Shown: positions 1 through 8,200, counted from the first letter of the stretch. The stretch is DNA of 27,585 bases from UBA1672 sp964352665 (GCA_964352665.1 CAYGSJ010000011.1:1-27585); one strand, 5' to 3'. Notes: generated from the sequence alone by a model not told the origin. Numbers and translations: made by a program.

Positions 1-42
1 ATTACAATGCGGCTTATTTCTTTCAAACTTCTCTTTTGACAT
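1..42 (-). CDS. tuf: Elongation factor Tu, N-terminal fragment (cut by window edge)
   Basis: Reading leftward from the ATG at 42, the 14 visible codons give MSKEKFERNKPHCN, the well-known beginning of bacterial EF-Tu (M-K/S-KEKFERxKPHCNIGTIGHVDHGKT). EF-Tu delivers aminoacyl-tRNA to the ribosome in the cytoplasm. The start is supported by a Shine-Dalgarno AAGGAG (plus-strand 50-55) seven bases upstream. The rest lies outside the window. A tRNA-Gly lies upstream on the same strand, as in many bacterial tRNA-tuf clusters, but a 330-base gap with a gene remnant separates them. Confidence 0.9.
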   Translation of the reverse strand, partial: MSKEKFERNKPHCN

Positions 43-97
43 CGGTAGTCTCCTTAAAAATTAATTGTGCCGCCTACGGCATACAAATCAATGCCTT

Positions 98-126
98 GGT
101 GTAGGAAAACCAAGCCATAATGTCAA
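98..126 (-). promoter_or_regulatory. Probable sigma-70 promoter of tuf
   Basis: On the minus strand a perfect -35 TTGACA (121-126) is followed after 17 bases by TACACC (98-103), a weak -10. It lies about 55 bases ahead of the tuf start codon. A small hairpin, CTTGGT/ACCAAG, overlaps the -10. The -35 is visible directly; use as the tuf promoter is inferred. Confidence 0.45.
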
Positions 127-153
127 TGCGTTTTTTGAATAATGCGTTTTTTG
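125..153. repeat. 13-base direct repeat ahead of tuf
   Basis: The sequence AATGCGTTTTTTG occurs at 125-137 and again at 141-153, three bases apart. The first copy overlaps the putative tuf -35 box. It may be slippage-derived or a regulator site; the sequence does not decide. Confidence 0.6.
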
Positions 154-371
154 TTACGCCAAGCTTAAGACTTGTATTACACCATCAACTTCGACTTCCA
201 CAACGCGCTCGTGCATTGCTTCTTCTCCGGCGGCAGCTGCATAATGTTGCATAACGTCAGACACCATCTCCAGCGCGGGGCCCTGACCATCTCTGAAATC
301 AATTCTATTTCCTTCAGTTTTTATATAACTTGTACTGGTAAAGCCTCTTCCGTCGAATATTTGTAAAAAGC
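154..371 (-). pseudogene. Gene remnant between tRNA-Gly and tuf
   Basis: A minus-strand frame runs open from the tRNA-Gly 3' end to a TAA at 154-156 and reads like real protein, with FDGRGFTSTSYIKTEGNRID early and a C-terminal stretch ERVVEVEVDGVIQVLSLA. No ATG, GTG or TTG is seen between the tRNA and the first plausible codons. The first in-frame ATG (267) leaves only 37 residues. I therefore read it as the C-terminal remnant of a gene, perhaps truncated by an insertion at the tRNA, rather than an intact gene. I do not recognise the family. A real short gene starting at 267 is the alternative. Confidence 0.35.
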
Positions 372-445
372 TGGAGCGGGCGACCGGGATCGAACCGGCA
401 TATTCAGCTTGGAAGGCTGACGTTCTACCATTGAACTACGCCCGC
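372..445 (-). tRNA. tRNA-Gly (anticodon TCC)
   Basis: The minus strand folds as a full cloverleaf: acceptor GCGGGCG pairs with CGCCCGC, the D-loop has TTCAATGGTAGAA, the anticodon loop is CTTCCAA with anticodon TCC (reads GGA/GGG), and the T-arm has GGTTCGATCCC. The discriminator is T and CCA is encoded (372-374 complement). It lies upstream of tuf on the same strand. Confidence 0.95.
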
Positions 446-519
446 ATTAGAAGCAGGCCTTATGAAGTATCGGGTTTTAATATAAAAATCAAGATGTGAT
501 TTGGAGCCAGGATTTTTTC

Positions 520-565
520 AAAAAAAATCCGCCCTGGCCCCGTGTGTGGGGGTTGACCAGGGCGG
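520..565 (-). terminator. Strong intrinsic terminator
   Basis: On the minus strand CCGCCCTGG and CCAGGGCGG form a perfect 9-base stem, extended inward by a CCCC/GGGG pair, followed by a run of eight T (A-run 520-527 on the plus strand). It is directional: the plus strand has no T-run after the stem. It ends the candidate small RNA. Confidence 0.8.
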
Positions 566-740
566 CTTAGTTATCCTCAAGTTCTGTGGGGAGTTGAGGA
601 ACTAACGCGATACTACAAACTTAAAAAATCGAGCCTTGTGAACCGTTCAGGGGGAATAAATAACTGCCCACTGGCTAATTCGATTTTTTAATAGAAAAGC
701 TCTTTACTTTTCTTACAAAGAGTACTATGTTCTCCTTGTA
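520..740 (-). ncRNA. Candidate structured small RNA of about 220 nt, family unknown
   Basis: Three consecutive minus-strand hairpins lie in this gene-free interval. The first has a perfect 10-base stem AAAAAATCGA/TCGATTTTTT (680-689 with 623-632). The second has a stem of about 12 base pairs with a two-base bulge (567-580 with 594-605). The third is the GC-rich terminator at 529-565. A promoter-like pair TTGACT (771-776) and TACAAA (747-752), 18 bases apart, would start RNA near 740. No ATG-started frame of useful length is present. I could not match it to 6S, SRP, RNase P or tmRNA. The terminator is clear; the 5' end and function are inferred. Confidence 0.5.
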
Positions 741-746
741 GGGCAT

Positions 747-776
747 TTTGTACTCTATTATGGTAAACAAAGTCAA
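747..776 (-). promoter_or_regulatory. Probable promoter of the candidate small RNA
   Basis: Minus strand -35 TTGACT (771-776) and -10 TACAAA (747-752) with an 18-base spacer. It points away from the HTH gene at 847, so the interval between carries divergent transcription. Confidence 0.4.
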
Positions 777-846
777 CCCTTTTTTTGCGCATTTTTGCGA
801 TTTTTTAAAAAATGAATGTTTGACAAGTACTTAGGGCAATAAAAAC

Positions 847-1494
847 ATGGCAATAACACATAAACAGGCCGCCGCGGCCCGTGTTCTTTTAGGACTTTCT
901 CCTAAAGATGTCATGGAACTAGCAGATATAGGACACACGCCCTATTACACGTTTGAAAAGAATGGCACCAAGGTGTCAAAAGACAAGATAGAGAACCTCG
1001 AGCGTATTTTTATAAATAGAGGTATCGAGTTTATAGATGATCGCGGTGTTTCTCTGCGCACCGATGGAGACAGGATTTATTTAGGGCAGGACGGATTCAC
1101 AACTTTTATGGATGACGTCTATGAGACCATAAAGCGTGAAGGCGGTGAAATTTGTGTATCCAATGTTGACGAGCGCAACTGGATCAAGTGGATGACACAA
1201 GAAGGATATGATGCGCACGCCGCACGCATGAAAGAATTGGGTAATTATTCTTTCAAAATTATGGTCAAAGAAGGTGACGATTTTTTTATTGCGTCGGAAA
1301 TTGGTGAATACCGCCATGTGCCGGCCGATAAATTTAATAACCAGTCTTGTTATGCCTATGGCGGCAAACTGGCAAATATTTTGTTCGAAGAAAACGATGT
1401 TACGGTAAAGGTTTTAAGTGCCCCGGGCTCTACCGATGGATTTCGTTTTCTTTTTGATCTAACATGGGACACATTAAAGGTTGCAAGAAAATGA
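847..1494 (+). CDS. XRE-like HTH regulator with unrecognised C-terminal sensor domain
   Basis: This 215-residue cytoplasmic protein starts with a helix-turn-helix at about residues 5-65 (AAARVLLGLSPKDVMELADI, then a second helix around PYYTFEKNG) and the stretch RGIEFIDDRGVSLR. That stretch resembles the common tail of alphaproteobacterial XRE regulators. Residues about 80-215 form a mixed alpha/beta domain that I cannot assign; it vaguely recalls the sensor half of TrmB-like regulators, but no motif proves this. Its TGA overlaps the ATG of the methyltransferase by four bases (ATGA), so the two are translationally coupled. A role in controlling this operon or the downstream beta-helix gene is inferred. 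The start ATG has only a weak ribosome site. Confidence 0.7.
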   Translation: MAITHKQAAAARVLLGLSPKDVMELADIGHTPYYTFEKNGTKVSKDKIENLERIFINRGIEFIDDRGVSLRTDGDRIYLGQDGFTTFMDDVYETIKREGGEICVSNVDERNWIKWMTQEGYDAHAARMKELGNYSFKIMVKEGDDFFIASEIGEYRHVPADKFNNQSCYAYGGKLANILFEENDVTVKVLSAPGSTDGFRFLFDLTWDTLKVARK

Positions 1495-2252
1495 GTTTAA
1501 AACGTAAAGCAGAACATGTGCGTTTTTTAGTTAATCAGGGAGGCCTTCCCAAGCTGTGGCACCATATGCAGCAAAATATCATGTTTGATGTCAAACACGG
1601 CACAGATACGTCGGGCTGGCTTAGAAAAGTCGAGTTCGAAGTCAAACCCCCTAATTTCGAGCATGGCGTTAGGTACCGCGCCTCTGCCACCTCTGAAATA
1701 AATAAATCGTTACAGACCGTATCGGATTTAATAGAAACCTCGCAGGCTGGATATTACGATCTTGGCTGCGGTAAGGGCAAGACTTTGTGCATGGTTGGTA
1801 TGCGCGAAAATTATGCCCATATTATGGGCATTGATTATTACGCCCCCTTCCTTGAAAGTGCACAAGAAAATCTGGATATTTGCCGCCTCGATAATGTTGA
1901 GCTTCGTGAAGGCGATATGACAGAATTCAAAGATTACATGGAAACCAGCGTTATCTTTATGTACAACCCGGCAGAAAAGATTGTGATTGAAAAGGTGCGT
2001 GATAACCTTGAAAAGCTCTGTCGCCGCGCTATTGTCATCTATAATAAGCCGTTACATGAAAAAGTGTTTCAGGATTGGGATATTGTATCGCGCAAAGTCT
2101 CGCGTGATCCCGACCACACCACATCGATCTATGCCCATGGTTTTTCGGAATTTGAGCTGCATAAGCAAAAGGTTTTAGAAAGATCACGCCGGATTTACTC
2201 CGCACAGCGCTGGTACGGTATGGTCAGGTCACTTATTCCAACAACTTCCTAG
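1491..2252 (+). CDS. Class I SAM-dependent methyltransferase
   Basis: This protein is 253 residues long when started at the ATG at 1491, which overlaps the upstream stop as ATGA; a start at 1464 inside the upstream gene is less likely. The Rossmann fold signature is clear: motif I DLGCGKGK (residues 90-97), motif II around GIDYYAPFLESAQ (113-125) with the acidic D115 that would hold the ribose, motif III VELREGDMTEF (136-146), and a motif IV-like IFMYNP (155-160). The substrate is unknown. The N-terminal 80 residues are helical and may bind it. It is coupled to an HTH/sensor protein. Confidence 0.75.
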   Translation: MSLKRKAEHVRFLVNQGGLPKLWHHMQQNIMFDVKHGTDTSGWLRKVEFEVKPPNFEHGVRYRASATSEINKSLQTVSDLIETSQAGYYDLGCGKGKTLCMVGMRENYAHIMGIDYYAPFLESAQENLDICRLDNVELREGDMTEFKDYMETSVIFMYNPAEKIVIEKVRDNLEKLCRRAIVIYNKPLHEKVFQDWDIVSRKVSRDPDHTTSIYAHGFSEFELHKQKVLERSRRIYSAQRWYGMVRSLIPTTS

Positions 2253-2328
2253 AGCAATGTTACGATCTTAAGAAAAATTTAGAACGGCTTGCATATTATA
2301 AACAAGTATTTATAAGCGGGATAAAATT

Positions 2329-2907
2329 ATGGGATACGATGCCGATTTGGTTGCCCTTGCTAAAGAGCAATGGGGCAAACTTTTAACAGATTTTGAGGCT
2401 ATCAGGGCTCCGGATAGTTTCCCGATCAGTTACATGCCGATGCCCGATCACAGAATATTTTCTATTGAAACTGCCGTAAGAAATGCCGAGCTTCTATTAT
2501 TTGAGATCCCGCTCATCCTCGGCGTTACCAAGGAGGAATACGACAATAAACGATGTGAGGCCTATCTTTACGCAGCCGCCCGCGAATGGGATTTGATGCA
2601 GAGTATGCTAGAGGAAGAAGATAGAAGCCCCGAGTTACTAGAGGCTGAAGCTGCATTAATGAGGACGTTTGCTGAAGAAGAAGGGCGCGATCCTATGCCC
2701 GAGGAAGAGGTATCGGCCCAAGCGGCGCACATGGCCTTGGTTGCTTTTGAAACAAGTATAAAAAGAACACGCCTTCCAAAAGCAGAGGCATTACGCCGCA
2801 TCGGCGTTACCGAGGCGGAATTAGAAGCCTTTGAAAGAGATCATACGCGCGATTCAGGGTTCAGACCCGGCTATGATGAGGATGATATGCCCTTCGGGCC
2901 ATCTTGA
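2329..2907 (+). CDS. Acidic helical protein of unknown function
   Basis: I do not recognise this 192-residue protein. It is predicted to be mostly helical and is rich in Glu and Asp, with stretches such as EEEDRSPELLEAEAALM and an acidic tail YDEDDMPFGPS. There is no signal peptide and no membrane segment. A short LPKAEALRRIGVTEAELEAF segment near residues 145-165 looks like a helix-turn-helix-sized helical pair but carries no diagnostic residues. It is separated from the methyltransferase by 76 bases and from the beta-helix gene by 66 bases, on the same strand. The ribosome site before ATG 2329 is weak (GGGATAAAATT). Confidence 0.6.
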   Translation: MGYDADLVALAKEQWGKLLTDFEAIRAPDSFPISYMPMPDHRIFSIETAVRNAELLLFEIPLILGVTKEEYDNKRCEAYLYAAAREWDLMQSMLEEEDRSPELLEAEAALMRTFAEEEGRDPMPEEEVSAQAAHMALVAFETSIKRTRLPKAEALRRIGVTEAELEAFERDHTRDSGFRPGYDEDDMPFGPS

Positions 2908-2973
2908 TTACCCCCTGTTTTTTATATTTTAACCTTTTTGGTGCATAATATTTAAAAAACGCATGGGGACTAA

Positions 2974-4461
2974 GTGGCTGTTTTAGATGAAAATTCTGAG
3001 AGTGTTCTATCGGATGACCAGTCCGATCCCCCGAAATATGAGCTAACGGATATAAAACTCAAAACAGATGCCACTGAAATCACCCCCAGTGAAACACTAT
3101 ATCGCATTCGTGCCCTGGTCGATATTCCTGAAAAAGGCGTAAAAGCAGGAGATTTAGGCGGATATATTGCCGATGGGAGTTGTTTATCCCAAAAAGGAAC
3201 GTGTTGGGTTGGGGATGATGCCCGGGTTCACAACAATGCCGCTATTCTGGATGATGCGCAGGTCAGTGGCAACGCAAAAATTTACGCCTGGGGGGGCGGT
3301 GGTGCCGGCACAATAAGAGGTAATGCCGTTATTGATGGAGATGCGACCGTAAGCGCCCATGTAGAGGAAAACGCCCACATATCGGGACATGCGCGCGTTG
3401 TTGATGGTTCTTATATTGCTGGAAACGCACAAATAAACGAGCATGCCCATATTTTCGGGGATGTTGCAATTGCAGGGAATGCCGTTGTGCAAGGCCATGC
3501 TCAGGTAAACGGTAGTTCAAGGATAGGCGGCGATGCCCATATCCATGGCCATGCAAAAATTAACACTTATACACTGGGTGTATCGGGTGGTATTTACGGC
3601 AATGCTGATATTGGAGGTAATGCTAGTGTTTCTGGACGTGCCGATGTTTCCGGCAATGCCGTTATCCATGGAGATGCCAAAGTTTTCGGACAAACCAGAG
3701 TGAGTGGAGGCGACATTTCCGGTAAAGCCAAAATATACGCCAATGCCGAAATTTCCGGCGATGTTAAAATCTATGATAACGCCATGATTGGCGGGGATGC
3801 CGTTGTTTCCGGCACGGGCACAATTAGAGACGAAGCTTCTATTACGGGATATGCCCAAATATCTGGCGACCCCACAATTTCCGGTCAGGTACAGATTTTT
3901 GGCCGTGCACAGGTGTCAGGCGGCACATTGAGCGATGAGGTGCGCATTTACGCAAGCGCGAGGGTCTCCGGCAACCCGACAATATCGGAAGGAGCGTATG
4001 TCGGTGACGATGCCCATGTGACGGGAGAAGCTGAAATTTCAGGCAATGCCCGTATAGGCAGTTATGCTCTGGTAGATGGCAATGCAAAAATTGAGGGCGA
4101 TGCAAAAATAGGGGGCGACACCCATATCACCGACCATGCCCATATCATGGATAACGGCAGTGTTTTAGGGCAAACCGTTGTATCCGGCTATGTGAGCGTT
4201 TCCGGAGATTCTGTTATTTTTGACCGTGCACGTGTTGGCGGATCTGCTGCGATTGAAAACGGCACACGTGTGGGGGGAACTTGTGTTATTGAAGGAAGCC
4301 CGCATCTTGATAGCGGAGAATACTACCTCAGCGGGCTAATCAGCTCTGATCAGGATGGCAATGTTATTATTACGGAAGAAGAAGCCATCGCACAAAACGA
4401 GGTCACAGCAACGAATGAATTAGATGTCTCCTCCCCTTCTTTATTGACACCAAAGGCATAA
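2974..4461 (+). CDS. Long hexapeptide-repeat left-handed beta-helix protein (YdcK-like)
   Basis: After an N-terminal cap (YRIRALVDIPEKGVKAGDLGGYI, about residues 43-65) comes an almost uninterrupted series of six-residue repeats of the type [GSN]-[NDG]-A-x-[IV]-x from about residue 70 to 450, some 60 hexads. Such repeats fold as a left-handed parallel beta-helix with one hexad per face. The cap (LYRIRAL..GDLGGYI..LSQKG..WV) is typical of YdcK-like and phage-carried polymer-forming proteins, which have no acyltransferase insert. None is seen here either, so a structural or binding rod is more likely than an enzyme. The start is GTG 2974 with GGGGA seven bases upstream. No signal peptide is visible. 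The C-terminal 40 residues are acidic and not repetitive. Confidence 0.75.
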   Translation: MAVLDENSESVLSDDQSDPPKYELTDIKLKTDATEITPSETLYRIRALVDIPEKGVKAGDLGGYIADGSCLSQKGTCWVGDDARVHNNAAILDDAQVSGNAKIYAWGGGGAGTIRGNAVIDGDATVSAHVEENAHISGHARVVDGSYIAGNAQINEHAHIFGDVAIAGNAVVQGHAQVNGSSRIGGDAHIHGHAKINTYTLGVSGGIYGNADIGGNASVSGRADVSGNAVIHGDAKVFGQTRVSGGDISGKAKIYANAEISGDVKIYDNAMIGGDAVVSGTGTIRDEASITGYAQISGDPTISGQVQIFGRAQVSGGTLSDEVRIYASARVSGNPTISEGAYVGDDAHVTGEAEISGNARIGSYALVDGNAKIEGDAKIGGDTHITDHAHIMDNGSVLGQTVVSGYVSVSGDSVIFDRARVGGSAAIENGTRVGGTCVIEGSPHLDSGEYYLSGLISSDQDGNVIITEEEAIAQNEVTATNELDVSSPSLLTPKA

Positions 4462-4468
4462 ACTTTTA

Positions 4469-4497
4469 TTGACCCAAAGATGAATAACGATTATCAA
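4469..4497 (+). promoter_or_regulatory. Probable promoter of tRNA-Trp
   Basis: -35 TTGACC (4469-4474), a 17-base spacer and -10 TATCAA (4492-4497) lie just ahead of the tRNA, giving a predicted start near 4504, about 15 bases before the mature 5' end. Confidence 0.45.
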
Positions 4498-4518
4498 GTG
4501 TGTTACATTTTAGCGCAT

Positions 4519-4594
4519 AGGGGTATAGCTCAGTTGGTAGAGCGTCGGATTCCAAATCCGTAGGTCCCGGGTTCGAGTCCTGGTGCCCCTGCCA
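4519..4594 (+). tRNA. tRNA-Trp (anticodon CCA)
   Basis: The cloverleaf is complete: acceptor AGGGGTA pairs with TGCCCCT (one T-G), D-loop AGCTCAGTTGGTAGAGC, anticodon stem-loop CGGATTCCAAATCCG with anticodon CCA, T-arm CCGGGTTCGAGTCCTGG, discriminator G and encoded CCA. In many alphaproteobacteria tRNA-Trp is followed at once by secE-nusG. Here it is followed by about 670 bases of degraded, element-like DNA. Confidence 0.95.
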
Positions 4595-4756
4595 TTCAGT
4601 CCATGTTTCCACTACATTAGAGAATATTTCACCGCAAGGCCCGCGTGTTGCGGCGCTTCGTGCTTGTGGCTTTTCCGGAGGACTTCGGAGAGCGCTTTCT
4701 CATCACCTTTTTCTTCCTTTTTCTCTGCCCCCTCTTTTTACGTCCCTCGGGCACTC

Positions 4757-4782
4757 TAAATTCCCGGTAAGCTGGGAATTTA
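4757..4782. repeat. Inverted repeat, 9-base perfect stem
   Basis: TAAATTCCC (4757-4765) and GGGAATTTA (4774-4782) are exact inverted copies around GGTAAGCT. There is no T-run, so it is unlikely to be an intrinsic terminator. It could be a protein-binding palindrome left from a mobile element. Confidence 0.6.
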
Positions 4783-4890
4783 CAGGGAAATTTTCGAGTT
4801 TTTCACGGAACCATATTTTAAAAATGCAGAGAATCTGCGGACCACGCTATGGACAATGCTCTGTATGTGAGGAATTTCAGGGAATTGCGT

Positions 4891-5020
4891 TCAGGCTAGA
4901 ATTTCAAATGCGGCCATAATCCGGTTGCGAACATAACGGCTGGAGCAATTTTCACGGGCGGCAATATCTTTGATATGGGCTCCGTCGAAATGCTCGTCCG
5001 TACGGACTTCGAACCGAGGT
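4891..5020 (-). pseudogene. Remnant of a site-specific recombinase or related HTH protein
   Basis: A minus-strand frame of about 42 codons between stops, ending at TGA 4891-4893, reads RFEVRTDEHFDG followed by AHIKDIAARENCSSRYVRNR and a short tail ending in AFEILA. The core IKDIAARENCSSRYVRN has the spacing of the homeodomain-like helix-turn-helix found near the C-terminus of phage-type recombinases (xxIAxxxxVSxxYVxRxL). No start codon or catalytic region remains. The family assignment rests on this motif alone. Confidence 0.4.
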
Positions 5021-5065
5021 CATAATTCATTGATACTAAATGATATTTTCTGTTACCACTTTTGC

Positions 5066-5089
5066 ATGTGCCCCCATATGTGCCCCCAA
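5066..5089. repeat. Tandem 12-base repeat, putative integrase arm-type site
   Basis: ATGTGCCCCCAT (5066-5077) is followed immediately by ATGTGCCCCCAA (5078-5089), a 12-base period. The same period and a C-run core occur at both ends of the tRNA-Glu island further right. Repeats of this type are often seen beside P4-type integrases. No integrase is left here. Confidence 0.5.
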
Positions 5090-5190
5090 GGGTGTTTTTT
5101 TAGGAGTATATTTTTTCTGAGGAATTAGGGAGGTATATTCAAATCCTATAAATTGACCAATATTTACTTCGTTAATCGTATTACACATTG

Positions 5191-5219
5191 TTAACAAAAG
5201 TAATGGTTTCGTGTAGTAT
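5191..5219 (+). promoter_or_regulatory. Possible promoter of the inverse autotransporter
   Basis: TTAACA (5191-5196, one mismatch to TTGACA), a 17-base spacer and TAGTAT (5214-5219) lie 47 bases ahead of the gene. The match is moderate, and other boxes in this AT-rich stretch could serve. Confidence 0.35.
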
Positions 5220-5265
5220 AAGGTAGGGGTTTTTTACCCTTTTCTTAAATACGGGAAGCCTGTTC

Positions 5266-8200
5266 TTGGCTTTTGATAGAGTGAAAATCTTTGTGTGTCT
5301 ATTATGCGCTACCATTTTGGTGGGCGTAAGTGCTTATGCAAAAGGGATTGATTCTAGTAATATATCTGCACGCATAGGAATTTTTAATTCACAAAAGAAG
5401 GCGCAAGTATTCTTTGAAAATATTCCTGTGGATTTGAAGCAACATATTCGCCGTGACCAATTATGGGTTAATACGTATCAAACATCTTCGGGACTGATAG
5501 AACGGCATTTGGAAATTTCTGATTTAACAAGCGCGCAATCAAAAAGATTGTGTTCCTATGTAGCAAAGCAGGAGGTGCAATGCTTTATTTTAGCCAAATC
5601 TCAGTTACCTGTATCTTCTTTTTCTACAGAGAAGGTTAGGAGTGGAGTAAAAAAAGAAAAAAACTATATGGGTCCTGAGTCCAATCTCCCCCGAATGTTA
5701 CAGCCGTTAGGCTTGCGGTTAGAGCCGTCAACCGGTGAAGAGTTGCAGGGCTTGGATGTCGCGTACAATCAGATATATTCGATGGAAGGTTATGTCGACC
5801 AGGATGATATCAGCTCTTACGGCGCTCAATTCTCATTACAGCCGGGGACTTTGGATACACCGGAAGCAAAGGCAGCCAAGGCGGCGTATGATGTTGCACG
5901 CAATAACTTCTTAACAGCTCTGCAAAATATTGGCACTGGAGTGAATGAAGGTGTGGGGGCAGAGGCGGCGCGTGAGAACCTGATGGCATTGGGGCGTGAG
6001 GCATTCGAAGCGGCGGGGAGTGCGTATCTTTCAGGGTTTTTAGAAAGGAATACTCGAAAGGCAGAGATCTTATCCAGCAATTCAAATTCAGGTGAAGTCT
6101 TTATCGACCATGTGACAGAGAACCTCGAAGAGAGTGCGTTCTCTACTGTTGAAGGTTTGGTTTCTGGCGTCTTGTCGAGCGCGGCGGATGGCGGTCTTGA
6201 TGATGGTCTTATTAGAAAGCAAGCAGATAGCTTTATGTTATCCGGTGTTCGTGGTGTGATTGACGCGGGCTTGGCAACGGCCAGGGTGAGTGATTTATAT
6301 GCCCTTCGTCATATGGAGATTGAATATAATCTGAATAATTTCGAAGATTCATATTTGAGTGTTCTCACCACGCAACCTATCTATCAATCCCCTGATTTGC
6401 GGCATAATGTGTTTTTACAAGGTGGCGGTATTATCAATGAGAAAAGCGTTGATATTAATGATGACGTTAGCCGTCATACACTCAATATTGGTGGTGCGTA
6501 TCGCTATCTTACAGTTGATGAGCAGTATCTTCTCGGAGCGAATATGTTCTTTGATCATCAATGGCCGTATAATCACTCGCGGATCAGTATAGGGGTGGAT
6601 GCGAAGGCAAAAGACCTGAGCTTGGCGGCCAACTACTATCGCCCATTATCGGATTATCGTGATAGCCGTACGGCCGCCAATGGCGATAAGTATGAAGAGC
6701 GTGCCTTGGAGGGGTATGATGTGGAGGTCGGGTATACAACACCATTTCTGCCTGCGCTTAGTATCTTTGGTAAAGGGTATCAATATTTCCGTGAGACTGA
6801 TGATGATATAAGGGGTATGGAATTAAGCGCAGAATATAAAGTGCGCGATAACTTCTTGCTCAAAGGTGCCATTGTTGAGGAGAATGGTGGACGTGATGGT
6901 GTGGAGCTGGCACTTCAATATAGCGTCCCTCTCTATGATCCGGAAGAACCCAATCTTGTGCTGGCGGATATAGAACCATCTGCTGGAAAAGAATTTGCAT
7001 CCATGCGCTCCAAGATTTTTGAGAAGGTGCGTCGGGAAAACCGTATTCGCGTTGAGGAGCGTTTAAAGGTGGATCCAAATGCGGCCAATATCACCGCTCA
7101 GTTTAATGGCATGAGTATAGGTTTGCCATTCGATGTTGGTGGTGTCTTTACAGGGGCCGGTATTGATCTTCCTTATGATACAGCCATTACTATTCCCAAT
7201 GGGGACTTTGGTATTATTACCTTTAGCAATGGCGCGATCGCCAATCTGTCTGCTTCTGGTGGTGGTGATGTTATTGTTGAGTTTAACAATACGACCTTAA
7301 CCGTGACAGCAACCAATGGCGGCTTTGTACAATTTATCTCTGCTAGCGGCGGGATCACCAATATTAATGTGCCCGGTGGTATGGTTAACCTATTGGGGAC
7401 AGATATTGATATTACAGATAATGGGGTAACAACGACTATTCAGGTGCGTGCAGGCATGATCGAGGTTGTTCCCGATGTAGGTGTGGCTGTGATCAATGGT
7501 AACCAAGCTGATGTGGTGAGTTTAACAATTGCCTCGGGCGCAACCTCGTTACTTGTAGACCCTGCTCTGGAGACACGACAAGAAGCCGCCTATACAAATC
7601 TTGATCTGATCAATCCCGATCCACCGGCAACAGAAACGTCGGCACCGTTCATTAATGTTGCACCGGCGCTAATCACAGGTCCGCAATTCGTGGGTAATAA
7701 CGCGGATCTTCAATTGACGTTCACCCAGCCTGTGACGGTGGCGGGCGCGCCATTTATCAATGGCTTGATTGATGCGACGCCGCGAACCTTTGCTTATAAT
7801 GCAGGGGCGAGCACACCATCACAGCCAGTCTTCCGCCATGTTTATCTGGCGGGTGATGTAGGCTCTGCGGCGATCACGATCCAGGATCTGGATCTTAATG
7901 GTGGGACAATTATAGGTACGTCCAATACGCTGAATGCTGTGACGGCCTATACTGATACGGTTGTGGCGATTACTGATCTGACCGCGCCAAGCCTTACGGG
8001 TTCAACGCCGGTTGATAATGAACCGGCCTTTAACGGTGGTAGCAATATTGTGTTGAACTTTGATGAGAATGTGCAGACCGGGCTTGGGAATATCACACTG
8101 ACAGATACTACAGACGGATCAAGCACAACAGTGATCCCGATTGGTGATGCGCAGGTTACTATTGCAGGGATGAATGTTACCATCAATCCAACTGGTGTTC

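Larger units (their letters stand above)
4595..5265. other. Gene-poor interval with element relics
   Basis: No intact gene is seen in these 671 bases. The interval contains a perfect 9-base inverted repeat with an 8-base loop (4757-4765 with 4774-4782), a recombinase-like remnant (4891-5020, minus), a tandem GTGCCCCC repeat (5066-5089) and a probable promoter for the next gene. The mix of relics directly behind a tRNA 3' end suggests the scar of an integrated element. Confidence 0.6.

Noticed and set aside
172..366. A 64-codon plus-strand frame next to tRNA-Gly
   Set aside because: It is antisense to the more protein-like minus-strand remnant, has no ribosome site and gives a composition unlike the other proteins.
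520..740. 6S RNA, SRP RNA or tmRNA as identity of the candidate small RNA
   Set aside because: Three separate hairpins in series do not fit the single long 6S hairpin, the SRP GNAR loop is absent, and no tRNA-like ends or tag frame are seen.
3184..4105. Several minus-strand frames inside the hexapeptide gene
   Set aside because: They are shadows produced by the strongly periodic coding sequence; none has a start signal or sensible composition.
2974..4461. The region as a CRISPR array or DNA-level tandem repeat
   Set aside because: The periodicity is at the six-residue protein level; DNA units are not conserved and there are no equal spacers.
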